Below are positions 13,813 through 19,788 of a DNA stretch of 38,991 bases, piece by piece; the stretch's first letter is position 1, and the number at the start of each line of letters is the position of its first letter. The notes beneath the pieces were generated by a model that saw only the letters and a program-made list of their open reading frames with translations, made no database searches and was not told the DNA's origin. The DNA lies in NCBI GenBank assembly GCA_018883945.1, contig JAHLFF010000024.1:1-38991 (forward strand), in the 5' to 3' direction. The DNA comes from Candidatus Acinetobacter avistercoris (GTDB lineage Bacteria; Pseudomonadota; Gammaproteobacteria; Pseudomonadales; Moraxellaceae). The translations under genes and the position numbers were made by a program.

Positions 13813-13971
13813 ATGGATTTTAAAGTCGGCGATGTGGTTCATTTGAAATCAGGTGGGCTTCCGATGACGGTGTCTGAAGTAAATGATGCTGGTATGGTTG
13901 AATGTACCTGGTTTGATAAAGATGGAATAGTAAAAAAACATTATTTTCTTCAAGCAATTCTGGAGAAATAG
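13813..13971 (+). CDS. YodC/DUF2158-type small protein
   Basis: 52 residues with the clear family pattern FKVGDVVHLKSGGLPMTVSE, then ECTWFDKDGIVKKHYFLQAI. DUF2158 (YodC-like) proteins are small SH3-like beta barrels of unknown role, common in bacteria and mobile elements. GAGGAA just upstream gives a good ribosome site, and it has its own promoter and a downstream terminator, so it is an independent cassette. Confidence 0.85.
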   Translation: MDFKVGDVVHLKSGGLPMTVSEVNDAGMVECTWFDKDGIVKKHYFLQAILEK

Positions 13972-14001
13972 TAATAAAAATTTAATCGTGAATTACACAA
14001 C

Positions 14002-14025
14002 AAAAGCACCCTAGGGTGCTTTTTT
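14002..14025 (+). terminator. rho-independent terminator
   Basis: Arms AGCACCC/GGTGCT with a minimal loop, followed by TTTTTT, after the DUF2158-type gene. Confidence 0.7.
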
Positions 14026-14040
14026 GATGCTTGTTACACC

Positions 14041-14065
14041 AAAGCTCCACACATAAGTGGAGCCT
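14041..14065 (-). terminator. terminator for the leftward membrane gene
   Basis: GCTCCAC/GTGGAGC arms with a six-base loop. On the minus strand it follows the stop of the gene at 14096-14983 and is followed by a short T stretch. Confidence 0.6.
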
Positions 14066-14095
14066 TCTATCCAAAATCATTAAAACGTCCTTGTT

Positions 14096-14983
14096 TTAGG
14101 GGGTGGGGTTGTTATGAATTTCAATATCTTTGAGCTCGAGAAGCCTCACATTTCTTTTTGAATCAACCACAAAGCATGAGGTTTTATTGCAAACATTCGT
14201 TAGCTTGTAAGCTGAAAGCTTATCTTGCCCTTTTTCAATGAATGAAGGAAAAACTATAGATTTTTTGTTTTCTTCATCATTAAGTTGGAAACTTGCATTG
14301 TGATATTGTTGCGCTGTTTGCTTACCATCTTCCTGTAGCGTCCAACCAACATAAAAAATGTAGTAAATCAAACCAGTGAAAATTAGTATTAGAAAATAAA
14401 ATGCTAGAATATTAAAAAAAGTTTTATCGGAATTGCCTGGTTGATCCTCACCATAAGTGTCATATCTGATCTGCTTGATTGTCATTTTGTTTTTTTGAAG
14501 GTATTTTCTCCCAAATACCAACGAATTACTTTTAGTAAAAACATTTTCCTTTTTTTGTTTTTTACGGAATTTTGGGAATAGAGGTAATTGAGATTGCTGT
14601 GGTACTAGCTTGAATTTAGATATTTTTTCTTTGAAAATTTTATAACGCAATGCCATAAAAATAAATGCAAATGCTGACCCTAAAAGACCTAGCACAAATT
14701 CAAAATCCTTTCTTGAGTATGTTGTAATAAATAGAAATCCAAGAATAATAACAAGAAAAGTTAGGAGCTTATCTACCCCAACTAATAAGCCATCAATTAT
14801 TGTGGTAGAAACAGGTAGATCAAAAAAACCAATAGAAACACCAAAAAACTCAGCATATCCATAGCTATACCAATAACCACACCAGAATAAAAAAGCGGTA
14901 AAAATAGTAATGATTAATGCAAGGTCAATATTGAATGAGGATTTCATAATTTTTATTAAGTAGTAATGGTTGGGGGTATCCAC
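14096..14983 (-). CDS. four-helix membrane protein, SieA-position
   Basis: 295 residues, not recognised by family. Membrane segments lie near residues 18-38, 58-85, 90-115 and 190-215, with a basic cytoplasmic loop (about 115-185) and a C-terminal outer domain (SCFVVDSKRNVRLLEL). GTG 14983 is the longest start but its GAGG is only 2 bases away; ATG 14947 is an alternative without a clear ribosome site. It is transcribed leftward with the Mnt-like gene. In P22 the membrane superinfection-exclusion gene sieA sits in this position in immI. An exclusion role is inferred from position and topology only. Confidence 0.55.
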   Translation of the reverse strand: MDTPNHYYLIKIMKSSFNIDLALIITIFTAFLFWCGYWYSYGYAEFFGVSIGFFDLPVSTTIIDGLLVGVDKLLTFLVIILGFLFITTYSRKDFEFVLGLLGSAFAFIFMALRYKIFKEKISKFKLVPQQSQLPLFPKFRKKQKKENVFTKSNSLVFGRKYLQKNKMTIKQIRYDTYGEDQPGNSDKTFFNILAFYFLILIFTGLIYYIFYVGWTLQEDGKQTAQQYHNASFQLNDEENKKSIVFPSFIEKGQDKLSAYKLTNVCNKTSCFVVDSKRNVRLLELKDIEIHNNPTP

Positions 14984-14985
14984 AA

Positions 14986-15106
14986 CCTCAAATTGAGGCT
15001 GTGAATTTGCAGATCATGATGCTCATATTTAAGCATCATATCGAGACCCTCAAATTGAGGCTCCCGAAGCAAGCTCTAGATATGGTGCTTGACACTCAGA
15101 TTGAGG
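14986..15106. promoter_or_regulatory. three CCTCAAATTGAGG operator copies
   Basis: Palindromic CCTCAAATTGAGG occurs exactly at 14986-14998 and 15048-15060; a third copy with two changes (ACTCAGATTGAGG) is at 15094-15106. Start-to-start distances are 62 and 46 bases. An 8-bp inverted repeat ATGATGCT/AGCATCAT (15016-15039) lies between the first two. The sites fill the region upstream of the leftward membrane gene, and the first overlaps its ribosome site. They are probably operators for a dimeric repressor. Confidence 0.65.
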
Positions 15107-15125
15107 GTCGTTAGTCAGCGGAGAC

Positions 15126-15392
15126 TTACTTTTCTTGGTTTTTTTGATTCAAGATTTCATTCATTGTTGCTTGTATTTTCTGTAAATCCATTTTTATTTT
15201 CTCAGCTTCATTGCCAAATAACAAAAACTTATCTTCAGAATGAGCTTGTGTGTAATAACTATCTTCTAGTCTATGCACTATTTCAGCATTCATAGAGCGA
15301 TTATTTTCTTTAGCAGATGAGATAATTTTTTCACGAAATTCAGGCGTTACGCGAACCTTGAGAGTAACAACACTGGTTTGATCTTCACTCAT
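15126..15392 (-). CDS. Mnt-like ribbon-helix-helix repressor
   Basis: 88 residues. The N-terminal RHH is clear: strand VVTLKVRVTP, then EFREKIISSAKENNRSMNAE and IVHRLEDSY, matching the Arc/Mnt pattern R-x-P-x-x-x-R-E-K ... N-x-R-S-M-N-x-E. The C-terminal ~30 residues form a heptad-like coiled coil, as in P22 Mnt, which uses it to tetramerise; length is also Mnt-like (82). ATG 15392 is preferred to TTG 15401. It is divergent from the Arc-like gene, with three operators between them. Expected to repress the antirepressor transcript. Confidence 0.82.
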   Translation of the reverse strand: MSEDQTSVVTLKVRVTPEFREKIISSAKENNRSMNAEIVHRLEDSYYTQAHSEDKFLLFGNEAEKIKMDLQKIQATMNEILNQKNQEK

Positions 15393-15416
15393 GAAACACA
15401 ACCAAAAATAAAATCA

Positions 15417-15487
15417 ATAATAACCCCATTATGGGTATTGACCAATAACCCCAAAATGGGTACTATGATTTAACACCCCAAAATGGG
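15417..15487. promoter_or_regulatory. divergent overlapping promoters with three operators
   Basis: Rightward promoter: TTGACC (15438-15443), 17 bases, TACTAT (15461-15466). Leftward promoter, minus strand: TTGGTC (15440-15445), 17 bases, TATTAT (15417-15422). The -35 boxes overlap. Palindromes: CCCATTATGGG (15425-15435) in the leftward spacer, CCCAAAATGGG (15450-15460) in the rightward spacer and CCCAAAATGGG (15477-15487) near the rightward start point. Spacing is 25 and 27 bases. Binding would shut either promoter, as in the mnt/arc/ant control region of P22. Confidence 0.8.
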
Positions 15488-15503
15488 GACTAAGGAGAAA
15501 GCA

Positions 15504-15659
15504 GTGAAAGAAGAATTTGTGTATGTGAAAGGTCGTTTAGATAGCGAGCTACATAAAGAACTCAAGGTGATTGCAAAGGAGGATAAAAGATCAATGGTTT
15601 ATCTTATGAATGAAGCAGTTAAATTATTAGTAGAAAAACACAAGAGTGCGAAAGCATGA
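15504..15659 (+). CDS. Arc-like ribbon-helix-helix protein
   Basis: 51 residues, about the length of P22 Arc (53). Pattern: strand FVYVKGRLDS, helix ELHKELKVIAKEDKRSMVYL, helix MNEAVKLLVEKH. GTG 15504 has GGAG 7-10 bases upstream. It is the first gene of the rightward transcript that also encodes the antirepressor, and the promoter carries palindromes on which an Arc-like dimer could act. In P22, Arc lowers both ant and mnt transcription; the same logic is inferred here. Confidence 0.75.
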   Translation: MKEEFVYVKGRLDSELHKELKVIAKEDKRSMVYLMNEAVKLLVEKHKSAKA

Positions 15660-15736
15660 TTATTACAGACAACAAAAAAGCCCCTGAATCTTGGCGGATG
15701 CGGAGCTTGATTGCTGTTAACAAAGGAATATTAACT

Positions 15737-16027
15737 ATGTCAAATATAACTCATATCACTGAAGCGAATCAAGTTCAGATCAGTGAACATCAATTAGAGC
15801 GCTTTGTTGATTTTATTAACAATGCTGAAAAAGGCTTTAGCGACTTGCAAACCCTAGTCACTCTGATTATGGAAAAGTCTGAAAAGCACACAACTGCCTA
15901 TACCTTGGCTTCAATCACTTGGGATCATTTGGATAAATGGGTCAATGAGTGTTGTGAAGAGGTTACCTATTTTGAACAACATTCACCAAAAGTAGCAAAG
16001 TTATTAGCACAGGAGTCAGCAGCATGA
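15737..16027 (+). CDS. hypothetical 96-aa protein in the antirepressor operon
   Basis: ATG 15737 with AAGGAA 8 bases upstream is preferred to the in-frame ATG at 15656, which would add an implausible leader. The protein starts MSNITHITEANQVQ and is helical and acidic, with a conserved-looking WDHLDKWVNECCEEV near residue 68. Its stop overlaps the antirepressor ATG by four bases, so they are co-translated. The family is common in Acinetobacter prophages but has no known function. Confidence 0.65.
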   Translation: MSNITHITEANQVQISEHQLERFVDFINNAEKGFSDLQTLVTLIMEKSEKHTTAYTLASITWDHLDKWVNECCEEVTYFEQHSPKVAKLLAQESAA

Positions 16028-16818
16028 ACGCAAAATTAAATAACAGTGTGACCGTTGCTGGTGTTCAAACAATCGTGACTGAGTATAAGTCTGTTCCAGT
16101 AATGACTACTGCACAGCTTGCAGAGTTTTACGGTGCTCAACCAAAGAATATTAACGATAACTTCTCAAATAACGTTGATCGCTTTGAAGAGGGTAAGCAT
16201 TATTTTAAGCTTGAAGGTACAGATCTGAAAAGCTTTAAGAGCATCACCGATAATATCGGGTATGTTCCAAAACAGGCTGCCAGATTAATCCTCTGGACTG
16301 AAAAAGGCGCAGCGCGCCATGCTAAAATCTTAGATACCGATCAAGCATGGAATGTGTTTGAACAATTAGAAGATTCATACTTCAAAGCCATAGAGCTTCT
16401 TCAAAACTTTGATCCGATGAAATCTTTAGCTGATCCGAGAATCTTGAGAGATTTGCTTCTAGGTTACTCTGAAAAAATAGTAGGGCTGGAAGAAGAAGTT
16501 CAGGAGATGAAGCCTTCGGTTGAAGCATATGATCGAATTGCTAAAGCTGATGGGAGTTTGTGTCTGACTGATGCAGCTAAAGCTTTGCAAATGAGACCAA
16601 AGGATTTAATTGCGAAACTTTCATCTAATAAGTGGATTTACAAACGAGCTGGTAACTCGCATTGGCTGGGTTATCAAGATAAAGTGCAATCAGGTTATCT
16701 GGAACACAAGGTAACTGAGGTGACACGTAGTGATGGTACTACAAAAATCACTGAACAGGTTCGCGTTACCCCTAAGGGGTTGACTAAGTTGGCTAAAGAT
16801 CAGGGTAGTACAGCATGA
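16024..16818 (+). CDS. phage antirepressor, ORF6N plus KilAC (Ant)
   Basis: 264 residues. The N-terminal ~115 are an ORF6N-type domain (VPVMTTAQLAEFYGAQPKNI, FEEGKHYFKLEG). A short coiled coil precedes a KilAC domain (DGSLCLTDAAKALQMRPKDL, then KWIYKRAGNSHWLGYQDK, TPKGLTKLAK), the common C-terminus of phage antirepressors. Such proteins inactivate lysogeny repressors, often of superinfecting or co-resident phages, and trigger induction. It is co-transcribed from the promoter between the two RHH genes, the same arrangement as arc-ant in P22. Its target lies outside this window. Confidence 0.88.
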   Translation: MNAKLNNSVTVAGVQTIVTEYKSVPVMTTAQLAEFYGAQPKNINDNFSNNVDRFEEGKHYFKLEGTDLKSFKSITDNIGYVPKQAARLILWTEKGAARHAKILDTDQAWNVFEQLEDSYFKAIELLQNFDPMKSLADPRILRDLLLGYSEKIVGLEEEVQEMKPSVEAYDRIAKADGSLCLTDAAKALQMRPKDLIAKLSSNKWIYKRAGNSHWLGYQDKVQSGYLEHKVTEVTRSDGTTKITEQVRVTPKGLTKLAKDQGSTA

Positions 16819-17141
16819 ATGACCTTGATTTTAAACTAAGTGAAGACATCTTGAGTATGAATCGGGACGAACTGTTAGATGATATTAAATATCGAATTCT
16901 GGCAGATCGTGAAATGATCCTTTTACATGCTAAAGAAAGACAAATCTTAGAGCAGGAAAGGTTGGAGATGATAACCCTCCTGCAGAGAGGTGATGCAGCT
17001 ATGGCTCACGCTACAGATAGAATGCGTGAGTATGATGCATTAATAAAGCGAGGCACCAAGACCATCCTGATGTGGCGAGCGAATTGTTATCTCTTAATCT
17101 TTATTTTGATCATTGTGGCGATAGTCTTAATGATTAAGTAA
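16815..17141 (+). CDS. tail-anchored coiled-coil protein
   Basis: 108 residues: an acidic N-terminus, a long charged helix (about 20-80, Glu/Arg/Met-rich) and one C-terminal membrane segment (CYLLIFILIIVAIVLMIK) that would anchor it with the bulk in the cytoplasm. ATG overlaps the antirepressor stop by four bases, making it the last gene of that operon, followed by two terminators. No family recognised. A membrane-anchored partner of the antirepressor or of host control is possible. Confidence 0.65.
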   Translation: MNDLDFKLSEDILSMNRDELLDDIKYRILADREMILLHAKERQILEQERLEMITLLQRGDAAMAHATDRMREYDALIKRGTKTILMWRANCYLLIFILIIVAIVLMIK

Positions 17142-17146
17142 GTAGA

Positions 17147-17168
17147 ACCGCCCATGTGGCGGTTTTTT
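17147..17168 (+). terminator. rho-independent terminator
   Basis: ACCGCC-CATGT-GGCGGT followed by TTTTT, ending the antirepressor operon. Confidence 0.8.
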
Positions 17169-17180
17169 AGTACCAAAACA

Positions 17181-17213
17181 AAACCCCAGTAGCTTCCAAC
17201 TAATGGGGTTTTT
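17181..17213 (+). terminator. second terminator before the Septu cassette
   Basis: AAACCCCA and TGGGGTTT arms around a 15-base loop with a following T-tract. With the previous hairpin it insulates the defence genes from upstream transcription. Confidence 0.65.
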
Positions 17214-17279
17214 ACATATCAACTTTGTGCAAAAGAGACATAGGTAAATTTTAACCACAATTAAAGGTTTAATAAAGCT

Positions 17280-18515
17280 ATGAATCAAACTCAAAACAAT
17301 CTTGGAAAAATCTCCATTGAATGTATGATGAATCCATCTAACAACAATGGCTTGGAAACAATGAAAGTTACATCATTGGAATTGAAAGATGTGGGTGGGA
17401 TTCCCAATTTAAAATTAGAAAATATTAATTCGCAAATGAATATTATTTGTGGTGAAAATGGGGTGGGTAAGACCAATATACTGGACTCGATTGCTTATAT
17501 TTTTTCTGAGTATGCAAATGGGGGAATAATTGTAAAAAAGGGTATGGAGTCTGGTGCCATAAATCTCACTACCGATGATGGTGAATATTCAACTGCTATC
17601 AATAGTAAGAACCCAGTTACAAATTGGTTAGGAATATCTGTAAATAATTCAGTCGATAGATCTAATCTTTTATATCTAAAAACCAATAGGGGTATTGACT
17701 ATCAAAAACTAAGTAATATTTCATCAGACAAAAATATAAATGACAGTGTTAAGTTAAATACAAATGGTGTTAGTAAAGAAGATTTAAAAAATTGGCTAAT
17801 TGTGAGAAAAGGATTTTCATTTGAAAATTTAACTCTTACACAAAAATTAAATTCAGAGCTAGTCTCTAGGTGCTTCTCAATAATTAATGATGAGTATTCG
17901 TTTTCTTCAGCAAAGACAGATTTTGAAGTATATGTTAAAACCCCATCCTCTAATGGCAATGAAATGCAGTTTGAATTATTGTCTTCTGGCTTTAAGTCTG
18001 TAATTTTTATTCTTGTTGGTATTATTAAGGAATTGGATATTCGCTTTAAGGATATTATTCCAGCAGCAGAATACGATGGGATTATTCTTATCGATGAGGT
18101 TGAATTACACCTTCATCCAGACTGGCAAAGTCGTATCTGTGGCGTCCTTAAAAAAATATTTCCCAAAGCTCAATTCTTCATTACAACCCATAGTCCTCAT
18201 GTCGTGCAAACAGCTATTCAAGGTGAAGTAATAGCACTAGAGCGCAAAGAGAACGAAGTTATTCAACGTGACCTACCTACCTCTGAGTATGGCTATCAAG
18301 GCTGGACTGTTGAAGAAATCTTAGAAGATGTAATGGGGATGCCTGACCTTCGCACCAGAAAATACAATGATGTGAAGAAGCGTTTTGATAATGCATTGGA
18401 TAGCGAAAACAAGTCTGAAGCTCAAGCAGCTTACGATGAATTAGATAAAATGCTTCACCCTCATTACCCATTACGACCAGTATTTAGAATGCAGCTTGAT
18501 AGCCTTGGAGAATAA
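17280..18515 (+). CDS. ptuA: Septu ATPase PtuA
   Basis: 411 residues, an OLD/RecF-like AAA ATPase. Walker A is GENGVGKTNIL (about 60-70), an LSSG signature lies near 237, Walker B is GIILIDEVELHLHP (about 263-276), and a switch His sits in FFITTHSPHVV (about 299). There is no TOPRIM nuclease domain; the nuclease is the separate HNH protein 3 bases downstream, which defines the Septu pair. In Septu, PtuA senses infection and forms a complex with PtuB. ATG 17280 is used, but ATG 17361 (MKVTSLELKDVGG) is the more typical start and is preceded by GGA. The cassette is AT-rich and flanked by terminators. Confidence 0.85.
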   Translation: MNQTQNNLGKISIECMMNPSNNNGLETMKVTSLELKDVGGIPNLKLENINSQMNIICGENGVGKTNILDSIAYIFSEYANGGIIVKKGMESGAINLTTDDGEYSTAINSKNPVTNWLGISVNNSVDRSNLLYLKTNRGIDYQKLSNISSDKNINDSVKLNTNGVSKEDLKNWLIVRKGFSFENLTLTQKLNSELVSRCFSIINDEYSFSSAKTDFEVYVKTPSSNGNEMQFELLSSGFKSVIFILVGIIKELDIRFKDIIPAAEYDGIILIDEVELHLHPDWQSRICGVLKKIFPKAQFFITTHSPHVVQTAIQGEVIALERKENEVIQRDLPTSEYGYQGWTVEEILEDVMGMPDLRTRKYNDVKKRFDNALDSENKSEAQAAYDELDKMLHPHYPLRPVFRMQLDSLGE

Positions 18516-18518
18516 TCC

Positions 18519-19247
18519 ATGATCAAGTTAGAAAGAGGTGGAAGGCCAGAATATTTAACAGATGAAAAAGTTGAAGAACTCACCAAAAGATTCAAGGCAG
18601 ATAGTAAAGATACGGTCTGGAAGCACAAAGATATCCATGCTGCTTTATTGTTAAGCAGCTCATCTAAATGTGCTTTTTGTGAAATTGAGTTAAATGTGGG
18701 CTCATCCTATATGGAGATTGAGCATTTTAAGCTTAAAAACACCTACCCTGATGATGTGGTTAGTTGGGATAATCTTCTACCTTCTTGCAAGAGGTGTAAT
18801 ACCTCTAAGTTAATCCATGATGTGGTTGTTGAGCCAATAATCAATCCTTTTGAAGTTGATCCAACTGAACATTTGACTCAATCAGCGTGCAGAATATACT
18901 TCAAAACTATTCTAGGTGAGCAAACTCGGGATGTTCTAGATTTAAATGACCCAAGTCTTATTAGACCGAGATTTGAGGTATGGAACTATGTAATAGATAG
19001 GGTTGAGGAAATTCACAGAGATACTATTTTAAAATCAAAGATATCTAAACACGACAGAAATAAACTTTCTCGGTTATTGGTTTCATGTCAACCCGATCGT
19101 GCTTTTTCGGCTTTTGCCTCTACATCATTACACTCATCAAAAGAGTACGGTGATTTGGTTGGAATCCTAAAAGGCTCAAATCAGTGGGATGATTATATGG
19201 AAGAGTTGCATCAAAACTCTTTAAGACTTGTTATGGATAAGCGATAA
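18519..19247 (+). CDS. ptuB: Septu HNH nuclease PtuB
   Basis: 242 residues. The HNH core is CAFCEIELNVG (about 50) followed by MEIEHFKLKN (about 67) and WDNLLPSCKRCNTSK (about 87), giving two CxxC zinc ligands and the catalytic His. A C-terminal helical domain follows. PtuB proteins cut nucleic acid on activation by PtuA, causing abortive infection or direct phage restriction. The 3-base gap from PtuA shows co-translation. No reverse transcriptase is near, so this is plain Septu rather than a retron that uses PtuAB as effector. Confidence 0.85.
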   Translation: MIKLERGGRPEYLTDEKVEELTKRFKADSKDTVWKHKDIHAALLLSSSSKCAFCEIELNVGSSYMEIEHFKLKNTYPDDVVSWDNLLPSCKRCNTSKLIHDVVVEPIINPFEVDPTEHLTQSACRIYFKTILGEQTRDVLDLNDPSLIRPRFEVWNYVIDRVEEIHRDTILKSKISKHDRNKLSRLLVSCQPDRAFSAFASTSLHSSKEYGDLVGILKGSNQWDDYMEELHQNSLRLVMDKR

Positions 19248-19253
19248 AACAAG

Positions 19254-19276
19254 ACCTCCTTCGGGAGGTTTCTTTT
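19254..19276 (+). terminator. rho-independent terminator after the Septu cassette
   Basis: ACCTCC-TTCG-GGAGGT followed by a T-rich tract (TTCTTTTT). Confidence 0.75.
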
Positions 19277-19326
19277 TGTTCGGTAAATTAGTATCTTGTC
19301 CTGAATAACAATATTTGGGGTGGGTT

Positions 19327-19668
19327 GTGAAGAGAATAATGATGGTTGGGCTTTTTTTAGGTTTGACTTTAAATGTGTACGCCAAGCCTGTAAATGATTC
19401 AACGCATGAAAAAAACTGCCGAATGTACATGGAGATGGCTAATGCCATCATGAAGCAAAAGCAAGGTGGCGTGCCTTTAATTAAAGCCTTAGAGGCGAAT
19501 GATGCAGCCCTTAAGAAAAATCCTGATAACAATATGCATAAAATTGTTAGCTTAATTATTCGTGATGCTTATGAGCAACCGAACTATTCAACACCCTCTA
19601 TAAAAGAAGAGCAATTAAATGAATTCTCAGCAAAGTATTATCTAGGTTGTGCAGGAATGTATGAATAA
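19327..19668 (+). CDS. small exported protein
   Basis: 113 residues from GTG 19327 (GGGGTGG just upstream; an in-frame TTG at 19315 is less likely). A signal peptide is clear: basic start, hydrophobic MMVGLFLGLTLN, then VYAKP as cleavage site, giving a mature protein of about 95 residues. It has two Cys (NCRMY and GCAGMYE) that could form one disulfide in the periplasm. Similar small exported proteins are frequent in Acinetobacter prophages. Function unknown; a lysogen envelope role is possible. Confidence 0.6.
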   Translation: MKRIMMVGLFLGLTLNVYAKPVNDSTHEKNCRMYMEMANAIMKQKQGGVPLIKALEANDAALKKNPDNNMHKIVSLIIRDAYEQPNYSTPSIKEEQLNEFSAKYYLGCAGMYE

Positions 19669-19690
19669 AGCACCTCACGGTGCTTTTTTT
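19667..19690 (+). terminator. terminator 1 of three before the tape measure gene
   Basis: AAAGCACC-TCAC-GGTGCTTT with a T-run. Confidence 0.75.
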
Positions 19691-19711
19691 AATCTCTAAA
19701 GCTAAAAACCC

Positions 19712-19734
19712 AACCCACTTCGGTGGGTTTTTTT
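19712..19734 (+). terminator. terminator 2 of three
   Basis: AACCCAC-TTCG-GTGGGTT with a T-run. Confidence 0.8.
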
Positions 19735-19748
19735 ACGCCCAAAATTCT

Positions 19749-19768
19749 GCGCCTTTAGGCGCTTTTTT
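19749..19768 (+). terminator. terminator 3 of three
   Basis: GCGCC-TTTA-GGCGC followed by TTTTTT, only 11 bases before the AAGGAAAG ribosome site of the tape measure gene. Confidence 0.75.
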
Positions 19769-19788
19769 ATTGCCTAAAGGAAAGTCAT

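Noticed and set aside
15016..15039. ATGATGCT/AGCATCAT repeat as a terminator of the Mnt-like gene
   Set aside because: There is no T-run on the minus strand after the hairpin, so an operator or a chance repeat is more likely.
15656..15736. In-frame upstream ATG for the 96-aa gene
   Set aside because: The extra 27 residues look non-protein-like, and ATG 15737 has a good ribosome site at proper distance.
17280..19247. Retron with PtuAB effector
   Set aside because: No reverse transcriptase and no msr/msd-like inverted repeats lie next to the pair, so a stand-alone Septu is the simpler reading.
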